Assembly (NCBI GenBank): GCA_964400875.1
Contig: CAYNWK010000039.1
Location: forward strand, 1-32,183
Source: CAYNWK01 sp964400875
GTDB lineage: Bacteria; Chloroflexota; Anaerolineae; Anaerolineales; UBA4823
Length of the DNA: 32,183 nt
Reading direction: 5' to 3'
The notes under the pieces are model-generated. The model did no database searches, had not been told where the DNA came from, and was given only the letters and a program-made list of their open reading frames with translations. A program made the position numbers and the translations under genes. Shown piece by piece: positions 8,599-17,440 of the stretch; the stretch's first letter is position 1, and each line of letters begins with the position of its first letter.

Positions 8599-8925
8599 CT
8601 AGACACGCTGATGTTTTTTTTCATCACGCGCGTGTGCGTCATCGTCCTCAGGCAAAGTGGCCATAAACACAGATAACTTTTCCAAATCTCCGGAAGACAG
8701 GTTGATTTTTAAGGCCTGAGCGAGGGGTCCCTTCAGCGCTCGTTCCCAGCAGGAATGTCTGTCGTGAAGGTACGCGCCGCGACCGGCCATTTTTCCCGTC
8801 CGATCGATCTCGATCCCTTCCGGCGTGCGCACGATGCGGATAAGCGCTCGCTTGGATAACACCTTGCGGCAGCCCACGCACGTACGCTGAGGGATATGTT
8901 TCTGTCTTCTTGGTTTTTTAGCCAC
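8599..8925 (-). CDS. ylxR: YlxR (RnpM) family RNA-binding protein
   Basis: DUF448-type protein, 108 residues, encoded between nusA and infB as in most bacteria. The family signatures RTCVGCRKVLSKRALIRIVR (residues 14-33) and MAGRGAYLHDRHSCWERALK are intact. The B. subtilis homologue has been reported to bind RNase P RNA and modulate its activity; whether that holds here is unknown. The start appears to be GTG (8925-8923), since no ATG precedes the conserved N-terminus; the ribosome site is weak. It lies 25 nt downstream of nusA. The C-terminus is polar and His/Lys/Asp-rich. Confidence 0.92.
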   Translation of the reverse strand: MAKKPRRQKHIPQRTCVGCRKVLSKRALIRIVRTPEGIEIDRTGKMAGRGAYLHDRHSCWERALKGPLAQALKINLSSGDLEKLSVFMATLPEDDDAHARDEKKHQRV

Positions 8926-8950
8926 CTAGTCTCATCTCGTCAAGCGCGGA

Positions 8951-10963
8951 TTAATACTCCCATTCTTCCCAGTCTTCACCGCCACGCTTACGTTTCCGCT
9001 TCACGATAACGACATCCTTATCTGGGTCATACTCCATTTCAATATACTTTTTCTTTTTCTTCCTCTTTTTGCTCTTATCTTCATCGTCGTCGTCTTCTTC
9101 TTCATCCTCGAACTCTTCTTCATCAGCAGCCGCGAATTGGGGGATTTCTTCTGGCTGGAGTTTGAAGAGCTCGTCAAACGCTTTCTCTTCCTCCTCGTCC
9201 TCAGCCTTGGTTTCGCCTTCGGGTGCCTCTTCAGTAGACGGTTCGGCTGTAACTGCCTCGACCTCTTCAGTTCCGGCGACTGGTGCAGCTTCGGCCTCTT
9301 CGACTTCCTCGGCTTGCTCCACTTCAACAGCCCCGGCCTCTACTGCTTCTGCCTCAACAGCGACCTCTTCTTCGGGTTCAACCTCGACGGTCTCTTCGGC
9401 TTCAACTTCGCCTTCAACCGCAGCTTCTTCCGGCGCTGCTTCAACCTCAACTTCAGGCTCCCGTTCTGGTAGCGTAACCAATGCCAGGGCCGCCTCGATC
9501 TCTTCCATGGTCTTGGGACCAATCCCGCTGATTTCGAGGATCTCGTCAGAGTCCAGTTTCATCTGCAGCATCAGATCGCCAACGGTGTTGTAATTCTCAT
9601 CGTTGAGCAAAGACAGAACGTAATCGCTGAACCCCAGGACTTCCAGCGGCACGTCGAAGGCCGCTTCCGGGATCTCGGCCATGGCGTTCTCTCGCCGTTC
9701 GAGTTCTGCGGAACGCTTTTCGGCGCGCGCTTGCATAATAGTCCGCTCCACCCGGTCAACAAATTGGCTCAACAAGTTGTACTCTTCTGGAGTGACTGGC
9801 CGGCCTTCGCTCTTCTTGGCAAGGACGTTCTCGACCTGGACGATGGCTTCTTCTTCCTGCTCCAAAAGGTAAGCAAAATCCTCTCGGGTTTGAATCTTGT
9901 GCAATGCGTCCGCGGCAGCTTCGGGAAGGCTCTTGATATCGATGCGCCAGGAAGTGAGCTTGGCAGCCAGGCGGGCGTTTTGCCCATCCCGGCCGATCGC
10001 CAGGCTTAGCTGGTCCTCGGGGACGACCACAGTCGCAGTCTTCGTGCCGCGGGCGTGCTCGTTCAGGTAGACGCCGTTCACCCGGGCCGGGCTGAGCGCT
10101 TTGGCGATGTACGCTTCTGGATCGGGGTTCCATTCAATCACGTCGATCTTTTCGTCGTTGAGTTCGCGCACGATTGCCTGGATGCGCACGCCGCGAATGC
10201 CGACACACGCGCCTACCGGGTCGACGCCAGCTTGGAGCGCAGCAACGGCGACCTTGGAGCGATGCCCGGGCTCGCGGGCGATGGAGCGAACCTCTACCAG
10301 CCCGTGATAGATCTCGGGCACTTCGTTTTCAAGCAAGCGCCGCAAGAAATTACGGTGCGCTCGGGAAAGGATCAGCTGAGGCCCGCGCGGTGAAGCCTTC
10401 GCCTCTAATAATAAGGCGCGGACGCGATCGTGCAACCGGAAGCGTTCGCCGCCGATTTGCTGGTTGCGCGGCATAATCCCTTCCGCCTTCATGTCCAGAC
10501 CAAGGGTCACAGCTTGGTGGGTGGTCGCCTGGACGATCCCGCTGACAATTTCGCCTTCTTGTTTGTTAAAGTATTCAAGCTGCGCTTCTCGCTCTGCTTC
10601 GCGAATGCGCTGCTGGATGACCTGGCGCGCAGTCTGGGCTGCCACACGCCCAAAATCATCCGGAGTCGAATCGACCAGCACCATTTCGCCCATCTCGGCT
10701 TCCGGATCGATCTTCAAGGCGTCTTCTATGGCCACCTCGGTACGCGAGTCCTGCACAGAATCGACGACTTCCTTTTCTGCGTAGATATGTACTTTGCCCG
10801 TTTCCGAATCGATCTTTGCTTCGACTTGCTGTGCACTCGAGGCGTTCACAGCCCGGCGATAAGCCGAAACCATGGCGGCCTCTAAGGCTTCCATGACGAC
10901 TTCTCTGGGCAGCTGCTTATCCTGCAGAACCTCATTAAAGGCCAAGTTAAACTCGTTCTTCAT
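8951..10963 (-). CDS. nusA: Transcription factor NusA with long acidic/basic C-terminal extension
   Basis: Binds RNA polymerase and nascent RNA in pausing, termination and antitermination. The order is an N-terminal RNAP-binding domain (residues 1-125), an S1 domain (about 135-200) and two KH domains (about 230-350; VGACVGIRGVRIQ and LSLAIGRDGQNARLAAKLT). A helical linker follows, then a helix-hairpin-helix repeat at about 440-495 (LEISGIGPKTMEEIE). Residues about 500-670 are unusual: some 130 residues rich in Glu/Ala/Val, an Asp/Glu run, a Lys/Arg cluster (KSKKRKKKKK) and an aromatic/acidic end (GGEDWEEWEY). Typical NusA proteins are 350-500 residues. It is the first gene of the operon running to ribF. 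Confidence 0.96.
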   Translation of the reverse strand: MKNEFNLAFNEVLQDKQLPREVVMEALEAAMVSAYRRAVNASSAQQVEAKIDSETGKVHIYAEKEVVDSVQDSRTEVAIEDALKIDPEAEMGEMVLVDSTPDDFGRVAAQTARQVIQQRIREAEREAQLEYFNKQEGEIVSGIVQATTHQAVTLGLDMKAEGIMPRNQQIGGERFRLHDRVRALLLEAKASPRGPQLILSRAHRNFLRRLLENEVPEIYHGLVEVRSIAREPGHRSKVAVAALQAGVDPVGACVGIRGVRIQAIVRELNDEKIDVIEWNPDPEAYIAKALSPARVNGVYLNEHARGTKTATVVVPEDQLSLAIGRDGQNARLAAKLTSWRIDIKSLPEAAADALHKIQTREDFAYLLEQEEEAIVQVENVLAKKSEGRPVTPEEYNLLSQFVDRVERTIMQARAEKRSAELERRENAMAEIPEAAFDVPLEVLGFSDYVLSLLNDENYNTVGDLMLQMKLDSDEILEISGIGPKTMEEIEAALALVTLPEREPEVEVEAAPEEAAVEGEVEAEETVEVEPEEEVAVEAEAVEAGAVEVEQAEEVEEAEAAPVAGTEEVEAVTAEPSTEEAPEGETKAEDEEEEKAFDELFKLQPEEIPQFAAADEEEFEDEEEDDDDEDKSKKRKKKKKYIEMEYDPDKDVVIVKRKRKRGGEDWEEWEY

Positions 10964-11024
10964 GCCTTTCCTTCTCCAGCTTCTAAACGCTTATAGGGCA
11001 GTCTGGCGACTCGCTATTATTAAA

Positions 11025-11050
11025 GAAAAGTGGGGTTTGGCCCACTTTTC
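11025..11050 (-). terminator. Hairpin terminator between the GNAT gene and nusA
   Basis: A perfect 10-bp stem (GAAAAGTGGG / CCCACTTTTC) with a 6-nt loop. On the minus strand it is followed by TTTAATAAT, a short T-rich tract. It lies about 130 nt after the acetyltransferase stop and 60 nt before the nusA ATG. It therefore probably ends the methyltransferase-CCA-GNAT transcript and insulates the nusA operon. Confidence 0.65.
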
Positions 11051-11182
11051 AGAGACACCTCTATCGCCACTACCCCCTTTCATCCTGATTCTAGCACGGA
11101 AATCAACCAGATGCAAGGTCACCTTAAAACAATTTTGGACGAATTTTCCCTGAATTATTCCCCCTCAGAAGTTTCTATCGAT

Positions 11183-11758
11183 TTAAGACTGCCGGTATCT
11201 TCCGTTAACCAGGTTTTTTTCCATTCGCCAGGCAGGTTCATTGACGTGCATGCGCCGGCCGTTATGATCCAGGTAAGACCAGATTCCGGGTTCGGGGGCG
11301 ACGATGCGGTAACCCATCCGTTCATATAAGCGGCGCGCGCTGTCGTTATCACGATTTACATTCAAAGTCGTCGCGTGGTAGCCGCGCCGGCGCAGGTCGG
11401 TTTCGGCATATTCCAGCAGGTGAGTGCCTAATCCGTGTCCCTGGTAAGGAGACCGCACCCGAAATGCATAAAGGTAGGCGCGTGAATGTCCATCCGCCAG
11501 CTCTTTTCGCTGGCTGTTGAGCTGGACGAATACCTGTCCGATCAGACCGACTCCTGAGAATTCAGCCACCCAGAGTACGGCCTGATCTCGTCTGGCCTGG
11601 CGGTAGGCCTCACTAAATAAACGCCGGAAATGAGTGTATTCCCCATCCCACTCGAGGGCGTAAAGATCCCCCTGGGTGACTTGTCGGATTTGAACGTGAG
11701 AGAGTTTAAAGGAGAGCGATGAGGTGCTGAGTTGCATACCAGGGTTAGTATATCGCAT
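11183..11758 (-). CDS. GNAT family N-acetyltransferase
   Basis: Probable acetyl-CoA-dependent N-acetyltransferase of unknown substrate, 191 residues. The acetyl-CoA loop is visible as RVRSPYQGHGLGTHLLEYAE (Q-x-x-G-x-G type). It is followed by the conserved NVNRDNDSARRLYERMGYR, which forms the last core helix and strand of many GNATs. The start is uncertain: the ATG at 11758 and another at 11737 (184 residues) both lack a good ribosome site. A TATACT hexamer lies just upstream of the second, so a leaderless message is possible. It follows the CCA/DHH gene by about 25-46 nt and probably shares its transcript. Confidence 0.85.
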   Translation of the reverse strand: MRYTNPGMQLSTSSLSFKLSHVQIRQVTQGDLYALEWDGEYTHFRRLFSEAYRQARRDQAVLWVAEFSGVGLIGQVFVQLNSQRKELADGHSRAYLYAFRVRSPYQGHGLGTHLLEYAETDLRRRGYHATTLNVNRDNDSARRLYERMGYRIVAPEPGIWSYLDHNGRRMHVNEPAWRMEKNLVNGRYRQS

Positions 11759-11783
11759 GCTGAAGGTTGGATCAACTTGAAAA

Positions 11784-14465
11784 TTATTCGCCTTGGTTTT
11801 TATGGGTATGTTTGTGCAGCAGTACTTCGATCAAGGCCTGTTCCTCAACAGGATTGGTTATCCGTTCGTCGATCCAGGCGTCGCGCAGTTCACCCAGAAT
11901 GATGCGGTATACCGGGCCCGGCGGGATTTCCATGGCGCGTAAATCGTGCCCGTCGATGGTCGGTTGGATATTTTTCCAATGAAACGCATAGCGGTGAAGG
12001 ATTCGTTTGAATTCTTCGTCGTCGCAAATGAGATATGTGGCATACAAACCCAGGGGGGGAACCTGGTCGAGGCGCTTGACGATGACGCTCGCCGGCGAGC
12101 CTTTCAGCGCCTCTACTTCGCGCAGCAACCGCTGGGCAGCCAGTACTTCGTCGGCCAGGGAGCGGGGAATCCTCAGGCGGGAGATCGCGCCACGCGCGCC
12201 GCTTGGGGACAGGTCGATCAACCAGATGGCATAAACCAGGCGCGTCGCCAGGGTGAGCCCTTTAGCCTCTTCACCCGAGATGCCCCAGGCTTTTTCGGGT
12301 TCGCTTTGGGAAGCCATCTCGATTTTATCGCAAAGCCAATCGCGCCAGTGCAGGTCTTTATGAATGGTTTTCAGAAGCTGGAGGGACTGCAGCCGTTCCA
12401 TCATGCGGCACAGGCGTGGTTCCTCCAGGATGTAATTGAGTTCGTGACGGATGCGGTCACCGGAAACACGATCCAGAAGAGGCCTGGCATCCAGCAGCAG
12501 TTGCAAAGTGCGTTGCTCGATCCGGAAGTCGAACCGTTGTTCGAAGCGCACCGCCCGTAACATGCGGGTCGGATCGTCTACGAAGGAGAGTGAATGCAGC
12601 ACCCGGACCAACCCGTTATTTAAATCGGCCGCACCGCCCCAATAATCGTGCAAATCTCCGTAATGACGACCGTCGAGGCGTAAAGCCAGCGTATTGATGG
12701 TGAAATCGCGGCGGTGCAGATCGAGCTTGATGCTGCCGCGTTCAACGGTCGGCAGGGCGGTGGGGTGAGCGTAGAATTCGGTGCGAGCGGTAATCAGGTC
12801 CAGCGATTCGGGCAGGTCCTCCGCTTCAAGCGATCCGGGGTCCCAGCCGTCGGTTTCGCTGGAACGGTCTGACTTCGCCAGTTTCTCAACCAGCCGGGAG
12901 CGGATTTCGTCGATGTGCCATTTGGCGGTGCCGAAGCGGGCATGGTGCGTGACGCGCCCGCCGTATTCTTCGGCGAGGGCGCGCGCCAGCTCGATGGCGT
13001 CCCCTTCCACCACCAGGTCAAGATCCAGGCTGGGACGCTCCAGGATCAGATCGCGCACGAACCCGCCAACGATGTACAGAGCGCTGTTTTGTTCGTCCGC
13101 CAGCCTGGCAGCTTCTTTAAGCAAGGCGAGCCGGCTGGCGGGCAGCGCGGTAGCCAGCTTTCCGGCCAGGTTTTGTCGGCCGGGGATCTTTGGCTCTTGC
13201 GTGAGCGTCTTCAACAGGTCAGTCCGGGTGACGATCCCGATAACTTGCTGTGACTCGGGTTGCACGACGGGAATTTGCCCCCAGCCGGTGTCGGTCATGA
13301 CGCGCTGCAGTTCCTCAATCGAGTCGCCCGGCTCCACGGTGTGATCCCCGGCATCCATCAGGCGCTCGGCTTCCAGGTTGAGCTTATGGGATATCGCCCG
13401 ATCCACAGCGCGCCGGGTGAGCAACCCGATCACCTTGCCATCGCGCACGACAGGGTAACCCTCGTAGCCGTAGCGCTGAATGCGCCGGGCAGCCTCCTCG
13501 ACCGGTGTGTCCGGGCGCAGCAGCTGCGGATCGTAAGACATGATCTGAGCCACGGTGATTGAGGGGCGTACGAATTTGGGTAAGAGATCTTTCAATTCCT
13601 GGCAGATCTCCTGGCGCTGCCTGTCTTTAATCAGGCTGGCAGATGCGCGCTGGTGGCCTCCACCGCCAAAATGCTCGGCGATCAGGCTGACGTCGATATT
13701 ATCGCTGGTTGAGCGGGCGATCAGCTGGACCCCACCCCGGATGGTGACCACCAGGAACAGCGCGTCCGGGTCCAATAGATCGCGCATTTTGTGCGCCACG
13801 GTGGAAAGTTCCTCGTAAACATCCTGGGCGTCCTCGCAGGCGATCACGATGTTGTGCCCGTGGACCGGTACGGTTTCCGCACTGGCGCGTAATCGATCGT
13901 AAAGCGCTTGCTGCTGGTTGGAAAGCGGGTGATTGAGAAAATCGGTAGCCATTTCCAGGCTGGCGCCGTTTTCCAGCAAGTAGGCCGCAGCCTGCAAGTC
14001 CCGCGGCGTCGTGCGAGTGTAGGTCAGCGAACCGGTGTCCTCGTAAATACCCAGGAGCAGCAGGGTTGCCTGGACAGTGCTCAACCGGCCATCTCGTTCG
14101 GTCAGCGCTTCAACGAATAAGGTAGCCGTCGCGCCGGTCGCTTCGGTGGTTACGACCCAATCTTCGGGCAGTTCCTCTCGCCGGGGATGGTGGTCGATCA
14201 CCTGGACCCGGGTCTTCGAGCTCATACCCTTGACGCTGATCAGCGATTGGGTATCCACCAGGGTGACCTGGTGGATGGGACCCCCGGACAGGTCGCGCGG
14301 ATCGACGAACGGGAGGTCCACCCCGTACAAGGTAAGAAAGGACTGTACGTTGCGGTTCATCCGCCTTGGCAGAACCGGTATCGCCGCGTCGTCACGCAAA
14401 TATGCGCCTAACAGCGAGGCGAGCGCGTCGAAATCGGCTTGTTCGTGGGTGAGGATGATGTGCAT
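11784..14465 (-). CDS. DHH-CBS-tRNA nucleotidyltransferase (CCA/A-adding type) fusion
   Basis: An 893-residue fusion. Residues 1-300 form a DHH/DHHA1 phosphoesterase (HEQADFDA; DHHPRR at 91-96; HFGGGGHQRASA near 265). Residues about 302-425 form a pair of CBS domains. Residues about 440-893 form a class II nucleotidyltransferase with GGFVRD (467-472), the catalytic DLDL (481-484), HRRDFTINTLAL and DDPTRMLRAVRF, plus the helical body. It probably matures tRNA 3' ends; the long DHH-CBS form is known in several deep-branching bacteria, where it can be the A-adding partner. An insertion at about 524-556 separates the GTAKW and DLITARTE segments. ATG 14465 is chosen; an earlier GTG would overlap the methyltransferase gene. 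Confidence 0.92.
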   Translation of the reverse strand: MHIILTHEQADFDALASLLGAYLRDDAAIPVLPRRMNRNVQSFLTLYGVDLPFVDPRDLSGGPIHQVTLVDTQSLISVKGMSSKTRVQVIDHHPRREELPEDWVVTTEATGATATLFVEALTERDGRLSTVQATLLLLGIYEDTGSLTYTRTTPRDLQAAAYLLENGASLEMATDFLNHPLSNQQQALYDRLRASAETVPVHGHNIVIACEDAQDVYEELSTVAHKMRDLLDPDALFLVVTIRGGVQLIARSTSDNIDVSLIAEHFGGGGHQRASASLIKDRQRQEICQELKDLLPKFVRPSITVAQIMSYDPQLLRPDTPVEEAARRIQRYGYEGYPVVRDGKVIGLLTRRAVDRAISHKLNLEAERLMDAGDHTVEPGDSIEELQRVMTDTGWGQIPVVQPESQQVIGIVTRTDLLKTLTQEPKIPGRQNLAGKLATALPASRLALLKEAARLADEQNSALYIVGGFVRDLILERPSLDLDLVVEGDAIELARALAEEYGGRVTHHARFGTAKWHIDEIRSRLVEKLAKSDRSSETDGWDPGSLEAEDLPESLDLITARTEFYAHPTALPTVERGSIKLDLHRRDFTINTLALRLDGRHYGDLHDYWGGAADLNNGLVRVLHSLSFVDDPTRMLRAVRFEQRFDFRIEQRTLQLLLDARPLLDRVSGDRIRHELNYILEEPRLCRMMERLQSLQLLKTIHKDLHWRDWLCDKIEMASQSEPEKAWGISGEEAKGLTLATRLVYAIWLIDLSPSGARGAISRLRIPRSLADEVLAAQRLLREVEALKGSPASVIVKRLDQVPPLGLYATYLICDDEEFKRILHRYAFHWKNIQPTIDGHDLRAMEIPPGPVYRIILGELRDAWIDERITNPVEEQALIEVLLHKHTHKNQGE

Positions 14466-14490
14466 CACTATCAACGACCTGGGATGAAAG

Positions 14491-15354
14491 TTAACCACTC
14501 AAACGTGCTTCAGCCAGCTCAATGTAAGCTTGGTTGACTTCATAGCCGATGTAGCTGCGACTGGCTGCCGTCGCCGCCAGGCAGGTGGTCCCGCTGCCAG
14601 CAAAAGGGTCGAGCACCACGTCCTTCTGAAAAGTGTACAGCTGGATCAGGCGATGGGGGAGTTCCTCCGGGAATGGCGCCGGGTGCCCGATCTTTTTGGC
14701 GGAGACCGCCGGAAATGACCACACGCTCTTGGTCCACTCCAGGAAGTCATCCCGGGAAATCGTGTTGCGGCGGTTTTTGCGCTCCCGGCTGAAGGTGTCT
14801 TTTGAGAAAACCAGGATGTATTCGTGCACGTCTCGCAAAACCGGATTGGTCGCCGACATCCAGCTGCCCCAGGCCGTAGAGGGGCTGGCGCTGGCGGCTT
14901 TGTTCCATATGATCTCCCCGCGCATTAAAAAACCGATCGCTACCATTTGATCCAGGATGAAGCTGTGCAGGGGCAGGTAGGGTTTGCGCCCCAGGTTAGC
15001 CACGTTGATGCAGGCCCGCCCTCCAGGCACGAGCACCCGGTAAGTTTCCTTCCAGACCCGCTCGAGCAAATCCAGGTATTCTTCCAGGCTGAGGTCTTCG
15101 TCGTAATCTTTGGTGACATTGTAGGGTGGGGAGGTCACCATCAAATGAATGCTGTTATCCGGGAGTTCATCCATTTTTTCGCTGGATTTGCAATACAGGC
15201 GGTCGAGCTCACCTGGTGGGATCCGGTTTTCGACGTAGTCCACCTCATTTTCTCCCCGAATACCTTCGTATAGCCTGCTGTTGTAAAACTTCGAGGCGTC
15301 GTGGCTGACCCGTCCGGGGGTTCCAAAGGAGCTGGTTTCGGTTCCGTCGCTCAT
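14491..15354 (-). CDS. Site-specific DNA methyltransferase (beta class, N4-cytosine or N6-adenine)
   Basis: S-adenosylmethionine-dependent DNA modification enzyme of 287 residues. The catalytic motif IV is TSPPYN (74-79), and the AdoMet-binding motif I, DPFAGSGT (249-256), lies C-terminal to it. This is the beta-class order. A TSPPY catalytic motif is more common in N4-cytosine than N6-adenine enzymes, but annotation by motif alone is uncertain. ATG 15354 has AAGGA about 7 bases upstream. No restriction endonuclease gene is adjacent, so it looks like an orphan. It lies 25 nt upstream of the DHH-CBS-nucleotidyltransferase gene and is likely cotranscribed with it. Confidence 0.9.
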   Translation of the reverse strand: MSDGTETSSFGTPGRVSHDASKFYNSRLYEGIRGENEVDYVENRIPPGELDRLYCKSSEKMDELPDNSIHLMVTSPPYNVTKDYDEDLSLEEYLDLLERVWKETYRVLVPGGRACINVANLGRKPYLPLHSFILDQMVAIGFLMRGEIIWNKAASASPSTAWGSWMSATNPVLRDVHEYILVFSKDTFSRERKNRRNTISRDDFLEWTKSVWSFPAVSAKKIGHPAPFPEELPHRLIQLYTFQKDVVLDPFAGSGTTCLAATAASRSYIGYEVNQAYIELAEARLSG

Positions 15355-15447
15355 CAGCGTTCCTTCTTGCTTAATCTAGGCGAATAGCCGTAGTGTCCAT
15401 TCGCAGCGATCCTTGATACGCGCTACTGAAAATCATATCCAGTGCTT

Positions 15448-15453
15448 ATTGTA
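15448..15453 (-). promoter_or_regulatory. Possible -10 element upstream of the ABC ATPase/downstream of methyltransferase promoter region
   Basis: On the minus strand this reads TACAAT. It lies 94 nt upstream of the methyltransferase ATG, so it could drive that operon. No good -35 is found at 16-18 bp, so support is weak. Confidence 0.25.
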
Positions 15454-15513
15454 CAAGATTCTTCGATCGTTGGGAAATTCCTTGGAGCAGGGGAGCAAGA
15501 GCGCCGTCAACGC

Positions 15514-16506
15514 TCAATCTTCGAGTAGTTTTTCTTCGTAGATGCGTCGGATGGTCGTTTCGAGGTCCGGTTCCCGCACGGCTAGATCGCGCAGGTTGAA
15601 GCGCGCCGAGAGGCGGCTGATGAGCTGGGAAGCGGAGATCTCCCTGCGGTCGAACTGGTAAGTGGCTTGGGTGCCTGAGTGCTCTCCAAGCTGCGCGCCC
15701 TCCATCGAGATGTCGTCATATTCCTGGGCGAATTCCACCACCAGTTCGCGGTCGCCGCCAAACCGGTCGCGTAATGGGGCTAGCTGGCCGTCGAAAAGCA
15801 GCTGGCCGTGGTCGATGATCATTACCCGCTCGCAGAGCTTCTCCACATCGGAGATATCGTGAGTGGTCAATAGGACGGTGGTGTTCCGCTGGCGATTGAT
15901 GTGCAGGATGAAATGGCGGATGCGTTCCTTGGCGACGACATCTAATCCTATCGTAGGCTCATCCAGGAAAAGGATCTCCGGGTCGTGCAGCAGCGCCGCG
16001 GTCATGTCGGCGCGCATGCGCTGGCCTAAGGATAACGAGCGTACCGGCGTATTCAAAAAGGCGTTTAGCTCCAGCAGGTCACAGAATTCGTCCAGGTTGC
16101 GGCGGAAGCGGGCCGGTGGGATCTTGTAAAAGTGCTGCAGCAGGTCTAGCGATTCGATCACCGGCAGGTCCCACCATAAGGTAGTGCGCTGCCCGAAAAC
16201 GGCGCCGATCCGGGCTACGTAAGCCTGGCGTTCTCGCCAGGGAACCCGATTCATCACCCTCATCTCGCCGCGGGTAGGAACAAGCAGCCCGGTGAGCATC
16301 TTGACGGTTGTAGACTTGCCCGCGCCGTTCGGTCCCAGGTACCCAACCAGTTCACCCGCCCCGATCTCGAAGCTGATCCCATCCACGGCGCGAACCTCTT
16401 GGTACTCCTGTGTAAACAGGTTGCGCAGCGCGCCCCCAAGGCCGCGGTGGTGCCTGGTGATTTTGAAATGCTTGTGCAAATCTTTGACCGAGATGATCAT
16501 AGCCAT
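15514..16506 (-). CDS. ABC transporter ATP-binding protein (ABC-2 exporter)
   Basis: ATPase subunit for the two permeases encoded just upstream, 330 residues. Walker A is GPNGAGKST (58-66), the ABC signature is RSLSLGQRMRAD (156-167), Walker B is ILFLDEPTIGLD (178-189), and the switch histidine is in LLTTHDISDVE. A C-terminal extension of about 80 residues matches the regulatory tail of this exporter subclass. The ATG at 16506 gives the usual N-terminus (VKDLHKHFK). A GTG at 16551 overlaps the permease stop as GTGA and would add 15 residues; neither start has a strong ribosome site. The exported substrate is unknown. Confidence 0.92.
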   Translation of the reverse strand: MAMIISVKDLHKHFKITRHHRGLGGALRNLFTQEYQEVRAVDGISFEIGAGELVGYLGPNGAGKSTTVKMLTGLLVPTRGEMRVMNRVPWRERQAYVARIGAVFGQRTTLWWDLPVIESLDLLQHFYKIPPARFRRNLDEFCDLLELNAFLNTPVRSLSLGQRMRADMTAALLHDPEILFLDEPTIGLDVVAKERIRHFILHINRQRNTTVLLTTHDISDVEKLCERVMIIDHGQLLFDGQLAPLRDRFGGDRELVVEFAQEYDDISMEGAQLGEHSGTQATYQFDRREISASQLISRLSARFNLRDLAVREPDLETTIRRIYEEKLLED

Positions 16507-16547
16507 TGTTTCAGAGGGATGAGTATGCGTTCGTTGCGAAGGATCCT

Positions 16548-17438
16548 TCACGATCCGGTGCTCTTGTAATGGCGGATGCCGAACCGCCAGAAGCCCAGGC
16601 TGATTAACAGCACCAGGGAACCGGCTGCCGGGGCGAGCAGCGGCGCAAAGTCGGGAAAATTTAACGGGTCCGGTTTATCCAGAATGAAAAGCGCGGGGTA
16701 ATAATTGAGGAAGATCGCCGGCAGGACAAAGGTGAAAAACCGCCGGATCCAATCCGGGTAGATGTGCATCGGGTAAGAGATCAACATCCCGCCGCCGTAC
16801 GTAAAGATGTTCATCACCTCGACGGACTCGACTGTCCAAAAAGTGATCGTGGCGCCGATGATGAACAGGCCGCCGAAGAAAGCGAACATACTGGCGACTA
16901 TTGTCGGTAGAAAGGCGATCTTCACTGGCGTCCAGTGGATTTCAAGCATACCCAGCGCGGACGCGAGGATGACCGCGCCGACGAACACCCTGCCGATCCG
17001 CCGCAGCACCAGCTCGCTGCCCAAAACCTGGACAGTGATGCTAACCGGGCGTAGGAGCAGTTGATCAAACGTGCCTAGGCGCACATGCTGGCTGAAGCGT
17101 CCCGGATCGAACCCGCTGAAGAACAGGTCCATCAATCCGAAGGAGATCTCCACCAGGCCGTAAAGAAAAGCCACCTCTCCCAAACTCCATCCCTGGATGC
17201 TGCCGAAGCGCTCGAAAACCAGGGCCAGCGAACCAAATTCGAACACGGTGATAAGCCCGGTGGTGAACAGCTCGAAGAGGTAGGCGACCCGGTACTGCAG
17301 CTGGCTGCGGATCTGGATGCTCAATAACCGCAGATAGAGCCCAAATGTATCCAAGGGGGAGTTAATTTGGCTGAAAGGTCTTGCGGGCACCTGATCTGCG
17401 AGTTTCGAACCTTCTGCACTTGGCCGGTCGGTCGCCAT
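16548..17438 (-). CDS. ABC-2 type permease, second subunit (DUF990-like)
   Basis: Inner-membrane permease of 296 residues with about six hydrophobic segments, including stretches near residues 55-80, 145-165, 180-205 and 260-285. Signatures such as FSGFDPGRFSQHVRLGTFDQLLLRP and YPMHIYPDWIRRFFTFVLPA match permeases paired with a second ABC-2 permease and one ATPase. It starts at ATG 17438 with GGGAGG about 7 bases upstream, 2 nt after the preceding permease stop. The N-terminal 30 residues are hydrophilic. The same frame stays open upstream to 18317, but that part is a shadow of the first permease gene. Confidence 0.88.
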   Translation of the reverse strand: MATDRPSAEGSKLADQVPARPFSQINSPLDTFGLYLRLLSIQIRSQLQYRVAYLFELFTTGLITVFEFGSLALVFERFGSIQGWSLGEVAFLYGLVEISFGLMDLFFSGFDPGRFSQHVRLGTFDQLLLRPVSITVQVLGSELVLRRIGRVFVGAVILASALGMLEIHWTPVKIAFLPTIVASMFAFFGGLFIIGATITFWTVESVEVMNIFTYGGGMLISYPMHIYPDWIRRFFTFVLPAIFLNYYPALFILDKPDPLNFPDFAPLLAPAAGSLVLLISLGFWRFGIRHYKSTGS

Positions 17439-17440
17439 TT

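Noticed and set aside
9069..9593. Plus-strand Ser-rich frame opposite nusA
   Set aside because: It is the antisense reading of the Glu/Lys codons of the NusA tail; no ribosome site or family resemblance.
14491..15354. Restriction-modification system
   Set aside because: Only a methyltransferase is present; neighbours are a tRNA enzyme and an ABC exporter.
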